A stretch of DNA of 64,000 bases from Gamarada debralockiae (taxonomy: Eukaryota; Ascomycota; Leotiomycetes; Helotiales; Hyphodiscaceae), in the NCBI GenBank assembly GCA_002803225.1, contig NXFV01000809.1:16098-80097 (forward strand), written 5' to 3'. A program made the translations under genes and the position numbers. Shown one piece after another: positions 45,955-57,590 of the stretch (its first letter is position 1; each line of letters opens with the position of its first letter). The notes beneath the pieces are model-generated. The model saw only the letters and a list, made by a program, of their open reading frames with translations. It was not told the DNA's origin and searched no databases.

Positions 45955-48900
45955 CTAAGTATTCGTAACCTTCTGAAAGTTACTCCACTGACAACTACAA
46001 CCCCCTGTCCCCCCATCAAACCCACCCAACGCCGGATCACTTGTATTCGAGAAAACACTCGGCGCTGGATTAATGATCGTTCCCCCAAATCCCCTGTTCT
46101 CCGCGTTTATCTGTCCACTGCTCGCCACAATACCCTCACGATCGTTCATCTCATAGCAATACAGCATTTTCAGCGCTGGATCACCTCCGTGACGATCCGT
46201 CGTAATCGTAATAGGATACGGGAACGAGCCTGGCTGAACAAAGTCTGTTCCTGGCGATGAGGATGTGACGCCAGTACCGTTGTTGAGTTGAGCAGTGGAA
46301 TTCATGCGTGTCCACATCTGGACCAGGAAGCGGGTTTGGGCCCAGGTACATCTGAATGCTGCTTCTGCTTCTGTAGCACCGCCACTCTCGTCATCGGGGA
46401 CTTCGCCGTCTGCGGAGTTGGTGCTGTTGAGTTGGGTAATCGACTTGAGGAAGATGGATCGGTCAAAGTATGTGTAGAATCCATAATGTTCTGTGGGAAG
46501 TCCGCGGTCGTAAAGTCTGATTGGCTGCTGAGCAGGGAATGGTAGGAGGTTTGCTGGTGCTGCGGTGCCGTCCTTGTTGAGACTGGGCGCAGGTATGAAA
46601 TCTGTGACGTTTGGGAATGGATCTGTGGAGTCTCGTTCTAAGACCTGCCGCTTGGTGTTCGATGAAGAGTTTGTGGGCTGAAGGAATGAGATGTAGAAAG
46701 GAGTGGGCTCCCCAGCCTTGTTCGCAGAGACAATCCCATCAGTGGTATTGCCTAAGAAGAACTCCTCGGCGTACGAAGGAGGAGCTGGATTAGGCGCAAA
46801 GGTGACTATTTGTCGAGCTCTGAACAGCATCTTCTTGATGAATTGTCCTGCCGACACAGGATTTCCAGCGCGAGTACCCAAACGTGGGTTACCCGTCACA
46901 TTGGAAAATGTGGCATTCGTAGAGCTACTGTTATCCCACTGTATTTCGAGTAAAAAGTTTGGTTGGCTCGGCTGGTTTGGAGAAACGGACGCTTGCAATT
47001 CTTTCGGCAAATCGCAGCTCCATTGTGTTGCTGGAAAAACACAACCAGTATTGGTGACAATATTGATTGGGCCAGCTACTGTTGAAAGGCCAGTATAGAT
47101 AGGTGGAAACCCAGTGAGATTCAACCATTGAGAGGGTCCAATGATATTGTTTGACTTCCTGTGAAGAGTCGTAGCGAGAACAATGACAAGAATCATCATT
47201 GAAAGAAAGCTGGTAATCAGACCAATGTACCATCGACGTCTCTTGCGACCCTCAGCACCACTGCGACCATAGCATCCCCTCTTAGGTATGCAGCCACGAC
47301 CTCTCCACCAACCACCAGCTCTGCGCGCAATAGCATCTTCTTTCTCATGTCGCCTACGCTTTGCTTCGGCTTTTTGGGCTTTCTTGGAGGGTGGCTGGGG
47401 AAACTCGGTGGTAAATGGCAGTGCAGGTTCCCTAGCAGATAGTTCGGCGGGGTATCCTGAATTCAGATTGATTGGTCTTCGTGATGGTGCAGTCAGTGGC
47501 ACAGTGGACATCGGAATACCAGCTCCTCCTGACATAGCCTGTTGCATACCAGGTGATAGCGGCCCAGGTGAGACAGGATACTGAAGATTTGAAGGGTGCC
47601 CAGGAGGGAGCACAGCCCGATATCGAGGAATACGGGAGGGAGATGGTGAGTACGGCGGAGGTGGTGCATCTCCTGGCGATTGCTGTGATCTAGAAGGTGC
47701 TTGGGCAACTGCAGCTCGAACAGGCTGTATGACCAGCCGAGTGGCTGACTGGATATGGTTCGGTGAGTTGTTTAGGTCATCCAGGCGAGGCTGCACGTAT
47801 GGGTTGTTGCTTTGGAGACCTCGGGTATTTGGAGCGTCAGACAACAGAGGCACTTCTCGGTCAGTCGAACTGAGCCCAGAAGCACTCCTGGCTATTGATG
47901 TTCCAGTCATGCTACGGTTGGATTGAGATTCCGTCCTATCAGAAGCAGTGGTGGACATGGTCGGTCCTTCAATCCCGGCGACTTCTGATAAGACAAAAGG
48001 AACAGTCGCACTCGATGGTTGAGGCTTGTGTCTTGATTCCTGAAGGACTGGAGATGTTTCCATAGATTTGGTATCTTTCGCTTGCTCGTCCTTTGAAGTC
48101 GAATGCCACCATGATCCCGGCCTTTCAGTAGTTGTTGTTTCTGGCGTAAGCGGGGAGAACGGCTTTTCCCATGATGCTCCATCTCTTTCTGTCTCTTGTG
48201 CCTTGGCAGCTGCTAAAGCCAAATTCGGAAGTGTAGAAGGTTGTTGATCCTCAAAGACACCATTTATTGCTACAGTATTAGACCGGGTCAAAAAGGGAGT
48301 GGTAATGTAGTTCCACCAGCCCCTGGAGCGCCGACGAGTAGCTACTGTGCTAATACTAGCATGCTTTGCTGACTTTGCAGATATCGAGAGAGCGCGTCCT
48401 GCTCTTGCAACTACTGGACTCTCATCTTCTTCGAAAACCGTGCATGTGGAAACAACGCGAGACTTAGAGGGTGAGGCATGTTCTGATTCTTCATCTCCCC
48501 AGGCTGTGCCATCTTCTGAGTCGGGTGAAAAGTAGCTTCTCTGGGCAGCAATCCTTTGCCGCTCCTCCTCGAGGACGGAAGCTGGCATCTCGGGTACAGG
48601 GGGTGCATTGTGGTCGGTGTATATTCCCATAGCATTTTGAGGACTCTGAGAGTAGATACTTGACGCAGCACGTGGACGTCGACTGGGAGAAGCGCTATTC
48701 ATATTCAATGGCGACCATGATGGGCTTTCTTGTGCTGGTGTTATAATAATCGTAGGGGTTTCTGGTGTATGACTTGTCGGAGTGCGATGTTCGTAGCTCC
48801 GTACGATTTTGGTAGTGCCTGATGTTGCTGTTTGTGGACTTAAAGTATGCTCCGCCACATCAGCCGAGGGAATGGATATGCCGATAACTATGGGTCGATC

Positions 48901-49530
48901 GTTTGGTGACAAGTCACCGTTCAGCTTGAGGGGAGAAGGAACTAGGCCCTGAGACTGACTCCTGTCCGATTTGTTCGCGTCATTGCTAGGTATAGATGGC
49001 ATCGTACCTGCAGCGCTTACAACTCCCTTCTTTTTCTTCCAAAACCCTCCAGATGGTTGCGTTGATTCGCCATTGAGAGCCTGGAGAGCAGCTAAATCGA
49101 CGAAACATCCCATTTGTGGCATTGTTTTCGAAGGTTGAAGTTGTACTGGTTGCGGCGCGGCGCCTTGTTGTCTCGAAAAGTTCGTAACAACTTTGATGCC
49201 AGCCTTCGCATTTTGCCTCCTCTGCCTCCCCTTCGATTTGTCCCGTGTTGGCTTTTGAACAGAATATCTCTTGTCTGGTTTGCGAGTATTTGTACGGGCA
49301 GGCTTAGGAGTAACTCCAGCACCAATACCCTCCAAATTCCTAGGCCACTTTGTAACTCGGGCTGCGGTCGCAGGCTTCTCTGTAGTAGATATGGTGCTTT
49401 CTTCATCGTCCCACCACTCGTCCTCCGATTCATCACCATCGAAAAGAGTGTCGAAGGGATTGCTGGGAGTTTCGGTTGAAGGAATGTCTTTCGGTTCTGG
49501 CTTCTCAGCCATGGGTGTAACTGTAGACAT
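45955..49530 (-). CDS. Large single-pass membrane protein with disordered cytosolic half and N-glycosylated ectodomain
   Basis: One uninterrupted frame of 1191 residues. Residues 1 to about 760 are low-complexity, rich in Ser, Pro and Thr, with an acidic start (FDGDESEDEWWDDEES) and a basic cluster just before the membrane (KRRRW). A single span lies near residues 768-790 (GLITSFLSMMILVIVLATTL). The remaining 400 residues form a domain with many N-x-S/T sites (WLNLTGF, NSSSTNATFSNVTG, LNSTNS) and cysteines, ending in GGTGGCSCQWSNFQKV. The topology suggests a type II surface or vacuolar membrane protein. Relatives are widespread in filamentous fungi, sometimes labelled glycoprotease, but I see no protease motif and would not use that name. 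Confidence 0.85.
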   Translation of the reverse strand: MSTVTPMAEKPEPKDIPSTETPSNPFDTLFDGDESEDEWWDDEESTISTTEKPATAARVTKWPRNLEGIGAGVTPKPARTNTRKPDKRYSVQKPTRDKSKGRQRRQNAKAGIKVVTNFSRQQGAAPQPVQLQPSKTMPQMGCFVDLAALQALNGESTQPSGGFWKKKKGVVSAAGTMPSIPSNDANKSDRSQSQGLVPSPLKLNGDLSPNDRPIVIGISIPSADVAEHTLSPQTATSGTTKIVRSYEHRTPTSHTPETPTIIITPAQESPSWSPLNMNSASPSRRPRAASSIYSQSPQNAMGIYTDHNAPPVPEMPASVLEEERQRIAAQRSYFSPDSEDGTAWGDEESEHASPSKSRVVSTCTVFEEDESPVVARAGRALSISAKSAKHASISTVATRRRSRGWWNYITTPFLTRSNTVAINGVFEDQQPSTLPNLALAAAKAQETERDGASWEKPFSPLTPETTTTERPGSWWHSTSKDEQAKDTKSMETSPVLQESRHKPQPSSATVPFVLSEVAGIEGPTMSTTASDRTESQSNRSMTGTSIARSASGLSSTDREVPLLSDAPNTRGLQSNNPYVQPRLDDLNNSPNHIQSATRLVIQPVRAAVAQAPSRSQQSPGDAPPPPYSPSPSRIPRYRAVLPPGHPSNLQYPVSPGPLSPGMQQAMSGGAGIPMSTVPLTAPSRRPINLNSGYPAELSAREPALPFTTEFPQPPSKKAQKAEAKRRRHEKEDAIARRAGGWWRGRGCIPKRGCYGRSGAEGRKRRRWYIGLITSFLSMMILVIVLATTLHRKSNNIIGPSQWLNLTGFPPIYTGLSTVAGPINIVTNTGCVFPATQWSCDLPKELQASVSPNQPSQPNFLLEIQWDNSSSTNATFSNVTGNPRLGTRAGNPVSAGQFIKKMLFRARQIVTFAPNPAPPSYAEEFFLGNTTDGIVSANKAGEPTPFYISFLQPTNSSSNTKRQVLERDSTDPFPNVTDFIPAPSLNKDGTAAPANLLPFPAQQPIRLYDRGLPTEHYGFYTYFDRSIFLKSITQLNSTNSADGEVPDDESGGATEAEAAFRCTWAQTRFLVQMWTRMNSTAQLNNGTGVTSSSPGTDFVQPGSFPYPITITTDRHGGDPALKMLYCYEMNDREGIVASSGQINAENRGFGGTIINPAPSVFSNTSDPALGGFDGGTGGCSCQWSNFQKVTNT

Positions 49531-51392
49531 AATGAAGATGTCCGCTTTTCGTAAAAGTGTATGAATGTGGTCTCGAGGCTGGGACAGTTTCCCAGTTTGT
49601 GGAATATGTTGTATGCTTGCAGGAATCGTCTGCAGATTTCGAGTTTGTGTCGTGTAAGGTGTTTATGATCGTTCTTGACGTTTTCGTGAAAGTTTTCGAG
49701 TTTGGGAAGGTACGACTCGATGACTCAAGTATCTAGGTATGATTCCAAGACTGCAGACAAAGGAACGGCATTATTGTTGTCAAAATAAAGAATGATTTTT
49801 GAAAATAAAGTCTCTTTGTGGTGGGGTCAAAGACAATGGGTTGTCAAATGACCACAAAGCTATTGTCAACGCAACAATAGGAAAGAATCCACAACAAAGG
49901 TAATGAGCGTGCACCGGATAAGAAACCGAAAGAAATCTGCGACGATGATTACGAAAATACAAGTACGTGTTAGAGGACAAAGAAATGAAACAGAAGATTC
50001 ATGGCTGAAGGATCAAGGCCATGGGAAAATGAGGTCGTGACCTAGTTCATGAAGCAAGGTAACAGTGGAGCTCAGTTACCCAAAATAAGACATGACGCTC
50101 TCATTCGACAACAGTCGCAGATCGAGTTATCAGAGCCTCGATTCCAGCCTGTTGATGCTGTCGTGGGAGGCCACAGGTCGCAATACGCGCCGACATAGAG
50201 TGGATTTGGAGCGTTCATTGGCTGGCGGCTAGAAGAAGCCTAGGCCAATCAATTCTGGTGTAAGTTTGAACGAGTATCAAAGTTGCCGGCAAGCAGATGA
50301 GTCGTCCACGGTAGCAATGATTGGTGATTCGTAGAGGAGCCCATGAATCCTTGCAAATGAGAGAAAGATGATGAAGTGAAGTCTGGACGAACGAAGGGGA
50401 TTTCTTTGTCATACCCGAGAAGGCACGTGTCGACAATATTGCCAGCCTCACCGCTTGTGAATAGTTGCAAAAGGAATAGCCTAATGCTCCCGGCTTTTAA
50501 AATACCTGGCCGCAGATCCAATGCGGCGATTTTCGACCTCGAGAAGCCTGCGCTTGGAGTTTTGAGCCCCTGAAATTTCCCTTTGCCTCCAGAAAGGAGT
50601 AGTCGAAAGATATCTAGAGACCACAACGGCTCTCTAGAGATTAGAATGTACTTTGTATATTGTTTATTGCCACCTCCTTGCTTGTGCAGGTCCTTACTCA
50701 GCTCACCACATTCCAAATCTGTTCAAATTAGAGTTGGCCAACATTGATAACGCTAAGACCCCTATCAAAGTAATCGTGAAATTGAATCTCAAAATTTCGA
50801 AATTACATTATCCACAACAATCAAAGAAAGAACTGTCAACGTCTTACGAAGGCAAACAATTGTACTTCTTTCTATTAGAAATACTCTGTTCCCGTCTTGT
50901 ACTCTTCATGCCCGTCCAGCTGAGACAGCGATCGTTAGAACGCCTTATCTTTTAAATACGAGGGGAGTGCAGAAAACGCCAAGCCGAACTCGGTACGCTT
51001 GGGACCACAGTTCTTTGGCATCGCAACCCTTTTTTCACAAACATAATCACGGCATCTCGCTGTCATCTGGGGTTGCTGTGGGATCTGTGTGATCAAATAC
51101 GAGGCAAGATACGACTTGCCACAGTCTTAGACATACCCCAGGATATCTACAACCTGCGCCAGACATTCAAAGTGCCATCTGGCCTCACAACCTGGCGTCC
51201 TTAACTCCCACCTCAGCATCATCATCTTCTTTCCCAGGGGGGTCCTTTTCACATCGACGACGACGTTCCTCGTCCGCGAACCCTCCGCAGGCGTTGAATC
51301 TCGAAGGAGCTACAAGCGGTGACTTGGACATATCTCCGTCACGAAGTGTGCCTCAAACATTACCTCCTATTCCTGGGACACCGAATCATCCA
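49531..51392. other. Divergent intergenic region
   Basis: About 1.9 kb between the start of the large membrane protein gene (minus) and the mannosyltransferase gene (plus). It must contain both promoters. The last 390 bases stay open in the mannosyltransferase frame from a TGA near 51093 but contain no in-frame ATG, so an upstream first exon is possible. No other gene seen. Confidence 0.5.
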
Positions 51393-52886
51393 ATGTCGCT
51401 TTCGCGCAGTCCTTCTCCAAGACCTGGAGGCGGATGGGCAAGTCCAGGTCTGAGTAGTCCAGCGTTTGCGAATGTCAGCGCTCGATCGAGTCCTCCCAAA
51501 AATTATCGGGGGTCCAATGGCAATGGAAATTCAGTGACGTGGGAATCTGCAAAAGCAAAGACTGAGGAAGTCAATGGCTATCCATCATTTTCAACGCAGA
51601 ACAATGGCTTCTTCAATCGACACTACAGAAGAATATCGAATAGTCTGCCCCGGTTCAACATGAGATCGGATAAGGATTACGCTGAGAAGGAGAAATTGGG
51701 ACGAGGGCGGTGGATGCCCAGAGAGGGAAGCAGACTGGGACGGTTAAGAGCTGCAGCTGGAAGAGTCAGCCGTAAGATGAGACTGCGGTTACTGATTGTT
51801 CTGGCGTTTGTCCTGATGTTCATTCTATTCTATTCCACACGTAGGTTGCACAACCCGAACCTTTGAAGCTCTGCTAACACGACTAGCATTACATTACTGG
51901 TGGCGGAGAACGAAATTCCTAGGAGGCGGCAAAAAATACGTAATTATCCTGGCGGCAAATCAAGGAGGTGGAGTTATGGAATGGAAGGGTCCAAGAGAAT
52001 GGGCGATCGAGCGAGATAGTGTACGGAATAAACGAAAATACGCCAACAGATGGGGATACGATCTGGAAATTGTGGACATGAGCACGAAGAAACGATATGC
52101 ACATGAATGGCGGGAGAGCTGGGAGAAGGTTGATACGATTAGAAATTGCCTGCGGAAATACCCAGATGCAGAATGGTAAATACCCCTGTCTCTCTGCAAG
52201 CTGCAAAACTAACAAATACTAGGTTTTGGTGGCTAGATCTCAACACCTTCGTCATGGAGCCCTCCTACTCCCTCCAATCCCACATCTTCAACAACCTAGG
52301 CGCAAACACATACCGCGACATCAACGACTACAACCCACTGAACATAACCCACCCCTTCCCTTCCGAACACCTCGACCCCGAATCGCGCAGCCCAATTGGC
52401 GACGGCAAGAAAGAATCCATCAACCTAATAGTACCCCAGGACTGCTCAGGCTTCAATCTCGGCTCCTTCTTCATCAAGCGCTCAGCATGGACCGACCGCC
52501 TACTCGACATATGGTGGGACCCCGTAGGCTACGAGCAAAAACACATGGAATGGGAACACAAGGAGCAAGATGCGCTGGAATTCCTCTATATCAACCAGCC
52601 CTGGATCCGACCACACACAGCCTTCATCCCGCAACGCAAAATCAACAGCTTTCCTCCCGGAGCTTGCTCAGAGAATGGCAACGATACGCGAATACACTAT
52701 GATGAGAAGGAGCGCGATTTCGTGGTCAACATGGCGGGTTGCGAGTGGGGGCGAGATTGCTGGGGTGAGATGTACAATTATCGCGAGTTGAGCAACTATC
52801 TGAATCGTACGTGGTGGGAACGCTTTAAGGAGGATTTGGTGGCTGTGATTTGGTTCAAGATTACTGGGCAAAAGATCAAGATATGA
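51393..52886 (+). CDS. MNN10: Alpha-1,6-mannosyltransferase, MNN10 type (GT34)
   Basis: Three exons, 51393-51840, 51887-52175 and 52223-52886 (46- and 47-bp introns), giving 466 residues. MNN10 is a subunit of the Golgi mannan polymerase II complex that extends the alpha-1,6-mannose backbone of N-glycans. A type II topology is seen: a Ser/Pro-rich cytosolic tail, a membrane span at about 130-148 (LRLLIVLAFVLMFILFY), then the catalytic domain with GGKKYVIILAANQGGG, KGPREWAIERDS, MSTKKRYAHEWRESWEKVD, the WWLDLNTFVMEP acidic motif at about 248-259, QDCSGFNLGSFF and EQDALE. The start at MSLSRSPSPRPGGGW was chosen because the upstream extension lacks an ATG. All exon junctions keep the conserved frame. 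Confidence 0.93.
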
Positions 52887-55038
52887 CCTTTTGAAGCCCC
52901 CTTTCCCTTCCTGTTCTGAAATTTGAACCATGTGTGAATCGGGGAGGAGTCTGTATCTGGGATACCCGAACTGTTTGTCGATATTATGTTGCGTGGTATA
53001 CTGTGTATGTGTTTTTCTTGTTCATTTGTCCAGGAGGCATTGCATAGATAGCCTGTGGCTTATAATTTCAGCTAGGCGACGTATATACGTTCATGATGGG
53101 TGCATACGTTTCCTTTAGTTTAAAGCATTGAGAGAGTCTGAGAGGGATTATTGTATCATATCATGAAGAATGTCAAGGTTCCACGGTATCCGGCCTCTTC
53201 CTTTCGTGAATGTTCTGGATTTGGTAGGTGGCCAAGGAGCAGGGAGAGGTGTGAGTGAATCATTGATCTTGAATGAGCAATTGCGAAGCTGATCTATAAA
53301 GCAGGAATTGTGTGCATTCTCATTGTCGCAAAGAAGAGTACCTGGACCAGATTCTCTATGCCACTGTGAAGCATTACTCCTGTGCATTGAGAAACGCTTC
53401 CCCTGGCGGTCGTGAATTCTCTCTGTCTGCCATGGAACTTGGTCTTTGTGCTCTCCCAGCCCCGTCCTTACGGTCCTCCTGTTGTTGTCGGTGTCGACAC
53501 AATTCTACGTCTCGTTCTTTTGCTCGGTATCGCTGGAGGTACACCTTGAGCCCAACAGACCTCCGTGGCTGGCCTGATCGTGTGGTTCGCAAACACTCCT
53601 TTCAGCAAGCAATAGGGAGTACAGAGTAGCTATGGACTGAAGAAGTCTTTATGATCTACGTCGACTTGATTTTTTTTTATTATATAGAGATTATATCAAG
53701 CATTTCGATATCGGAATCTTGGCATGAGTACTTTCCATTTCCGTCTTTGGACCTGAGCGGTTGCAGCTCCAACCTGCGCCAAGCCCTGAGTCCTGAGCGC
53801 GTCGATGAGTTAGCTGGAGCATGCAGGGGGGATCCTCTTCTAGCGCCCTTGAGAATCGGTTGTAGTTTCTATGTTGTCGATATAAATTTTGTTAATGCTT
53901 TTGTCTAGAACACAGCCACCTCTTTCAACCTAATGTCGTGATGGTATCCGTTCTCGCTCCCCTGTGAAACTTATAAATGCCTCTGCCAGAGCCGATTTGG
54001 CCTCCTCTTGTCGAGTCGCACATGACTGGTAATGCAGCCCCGCAATTCAACGTTATCATGGACAGGTGTATGACCTCAATTCACCGAGCACTTACTTAAC
54101 TTCTCTACTAGAAGAACTCGCCCTCTAAATATACACACAACTGCCTCGATATAGCAGGCGACAAATGATTTTGTCTGGTTCTCAAAGAAGGTACCAAAAA
54201 CAGCACTACAGATCTTGGAGCCCGTCAACTCTGGTCTTCTTCTAGGCGATCTACCATTCACGCAAACGAGGGACTATAGCCCGTCTACCTAGCCTCGACA
54301 TGGACAATCTCCCTCAATTCATAATCTTCCAACTTATTTTGTATGACTCTCACGTGATGCTTTTCCGCGTGGTTTAAGCGATGCTGAAATGAGCTGTCGC
54401 CTAACAGCATCTCTATTCCTGAATGACTCCATATACACGTACGCACATGGAAGACAAGTTGGAGAATATTAATTATTTAACCCTGGAATTAATGCAATGC
54501 CAAATTCGCTGCCAGCTTTGCACTGCGCTGCGCAGCCTGGTTGAATTGCTGTGACCTTGCAAGCGATCGCGTTTATGGGCGGGGATTTGAAATTAAGGTA
54601 TGTAAGTTCTTGTTTTGTCTATGTATGGATAATCCGAGCCCCTCTTTACCAGCGAATCATGCCCGATGATTTGAATTAACACTTCCTCGGTATTGTTTCA
54701 TCTATATCGAGCTCGTCGCTGTTTCGTCTGATAACACAGTTTTGGGGATCTGGAAAGATGCCCACGCCTGCATTGCTACAATGAGACGTCGTCCGAAGAA
54801 TTCGGATGAAAGTGATGTGACCAAGGTCCCACTTTCAACTCCGAACTCGTACTCGGATCGTCTCTACCTTCTGAACAGTTGATACATTATGAATGCCGTG
54901 GGTGGAGGAGGGGTACATATATTGGAGTAGCTTACCGCTATATAGGAAAGAATCAAATCCTCCGTGTTTCACTTAGAGCTATACCTGTTTCCAGTTTTGA
55001 GCTTTCCTTTTTTCAACTACTATTTTCGAAATCGCAAA
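52887..55038. other. Long intergenic region, border of AT-rich right end
   Basis: About 2.15 kb with no convincing gene. Short frames at 53.3-53.9 kb and 54.1 kb have no signature. AT content rises from about 54.4 kb. The last 150 bases precede the ATG of the P450 relic. Confidence 0.5.
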
Positions 55039-56690
55039 ATGTCGATATTGATAGACCCCGCCACTACAGCGACGAAGGTATATCTCACAATCGGTGTCAT
55101 TGTAAGCATTGCCTTAAGCTTCTCACTTTTTCGCTTTTATCAAATTCTCGAGAGCCCTCGCAAAATACCCCATCGTTAATCCAAAACGGGGATTAGCCGA
55201 GAAAGCAGTTCACCACCTCCGCCACTGCCATCCTTTAAAAGGGTGTTGACATGGCGAAAGGACGACTATTCCGTCTTAACGACAAGAGCACACCAAGATT
55301 GGTGCTTCTATTAAAGTATATGGATGAGGTGAAGAATGATAAGAGGCTAGACTTTATGGATTTGTAGCAAAGGAGCTCTTTTTTACTTATTTTGGGTCCG
55401 ATTCCTTTAATATAAGTGTCAACCAAACGATCTTTTAAGATGCGGTTAAGACGCAACTTATTCAGGCTCTTAGTACGTCTTCTTTACCTTGTTTTCCTAA
55501 TAAGCTGGGAATATATGCTAATAGCGATATTGATAGCATTAACAATCTAACACATCGCGGCCGATATCCTCAACACACTCAGCCTTGTCTACAGCCCCGC
55601 CCCCACCCGGAAAGAAATAGTCCTTACGCCCGCCTTCTTAAAATCCGTTTCTCCCTTTACATCCCTAATTCTTTTCGGATTATCATTCATAAATAACGCA
55701 GATTGGCAACGAATCTTAGTTATATACCACCGTAGATGCCTTTATAGCAGCTAAATCCCAAAATAATTGGCTTGCTTTATTCCGCCCCATCGTTTATTAG
55801 TTCTTGCCCGAATGTCGGAAGATTTACGATGAAGTGAAGCTCGCTAGAAATTTGATCCAACCCGAGGTTGACCGTCGACGAAAAGAGCTTGCTAAAAACG
55901 GAAGAGAGCCTAAACGAAAGAGTTAAATAGCGTTAATGGTTTTTGCAAGTGCGGCAAGACAAGAATACGATTATGCTAATGCAGAGCTGAGTTTGGCAAT
56001 AGCGGCTATTTATATAGCGACTAATATAGTTGGGTTTGCGATGTTGATTTAGAAGAGAATCCAGAGTATTTTAATCTCTTGAGAGAAGAGATTAAGCAGG
56101 TTTAGAACGAGCAGGGAGGGAAATGGGAAAAGAATACGCTATTTAAGTTGAAGTTGATGGATAGTGTTTTGAAGGAAAGTATAAGGTTTCATCCGCAATT
56201 TTTTAAGTAATTCTTATCTCATCGTTCGAGACTGGAAATGAATCTGTCAACATATACCGTTATGCTAAAGAAGATATCTCCCTCAGCGGTATCACTATCC
56301 CTAAAAACGCATTCATTAGCATAGGGCCAGTACTAATAAAAGACTACTATCTTCCTTAACGTCGACGAGTTCGACGGACATCTGTTCCTAAACTTGCGCA
56401 ATGCCTTAGGGAATAAGAATAAGCACCAATTCGTAACTACGGTTCCGGAATGCAATGTCTTTAGAGATAGTTATTATACTTGTCCTAGACGATTCTTTTC
56501 AAGCAATGAGTTGAAGCTATTATTAGCCTATATAATGATTTACTATAATTAGAAACTTCCGGAAGGGTAGACGAAGGTGCAGTATAGCAAAAATAGTGTT
56601 AGTGAGAGTCCGAATTCGAAGCAAAAGATATTATTTAAGAGTCGGAAGCCTGAGGTTGATGTTAGCTCTGTATTAAAGGATGTTTGAATA
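55039..56690 (+). pseudogene. Decayed cytochrome P450 gene
   Basis: An ATG at 55039 starts a hydrophobic anchor (KVYLTIGVIVSIALSFSLFR), then IPIVNPKRG-like sequence around 55170 (IVNPKRGLAEKAV). Further P450 pieces in scattered frames: DRRRKELAKNGREPKR (about 55872), IYRYAKEDISLSGITIPKNA (about 56250), and around 56478 a heme-loop remnant, YTCPRRFFSSNELKLLLAY, followed by IMIYYN and, after a stop, KLPEG. The heme-binding cysteine itself is in YTCPRRFFSSNE. Stops of TAA and TAG type are very frequent and the whole stretch is AT-rich, which fits repeat-induced point mutation or long neutral decay. Fungal P450s of this type usually belong to secondary or detoxification metabolism. Confidence 0.8.
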
Positions 56691-57590
56691 CATTTTGCGG
56701 CCGAAGAGAAAGGATTCTGCGAAGAAGTATCGGTTTAGGAAGTCACGATGCAGTCATGCGAATGAGGGCCGTAGACTCTCGTCCGACGCACTAGCTTGAG
56801 TCAATCATCTGGAGGCGTTTGGAGAACAGAACTAATTACTTGGAAAGCAACATTACATAGTATTCACTTGAAATTGATGCAGAATTAGAGCGCAGTTCAC
56901 ATAAGTACGTGAGTTCGACCATGCGTTTTCAATACTTCTCATCTTTAGCCTCCTTTTTTCATTAAGGGACAATTTTCCTTGGCTAAAGAGATGATAATGA
57001 ACTGAATGCAATATCTCAGCATAGCGTAGGCCTCTCGATTGTCCGCAAACTGTGGACATTGATAGTGCTGCTTGCTATCGGAGCTGCCTTCGTACTTCCA
57101 GTGTAGATCTCGGTGGGGTTGATAATAGCTGTGTTCTGCAAAGTGGCATACTTTTTCATTCTAAAGCTCTACTCATACTTTTACCCTTCATCCTGGCATT
57201 CGAGGAATCGAGGTGCTACCACCAAAAGGTACTAGAATTCCTCAAACATTGAGCTTTTCCCTTTCGAATGAAATTATCTGGCAACCTCAATGCAATATAG
57301 GAGGCGGCGAACTTAACTAGGGGTCTGATATTGAACATTGACGTACACTCCGCCGCTCATTTTTCAAGTGTAAATATCCTTCACGGTGCCGGACCTTCGA
57401 GGTTGTTGAGTTTGAAATGTTCCCCGAATCCCTAGCACTACCGTGCATCAATTTTCTTCTTCTTTCCCGTATTATAAAAACAAGCCCGGAAAAGTGGGAG
57501 AAGAGCATGTGGTGTTGGTAAACTGGTAAAAGAGGGCGGGTAACGAAGAGAATGGAACCACTGAGGATCTTTGATAACATTACATACATG
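56691..57590. other. Intergenic
   Basis: About 900 bp between the P450 relic and the 3' end of the minus-strand relic. Short frames on both strands have no signature. Confidence 0.5.
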
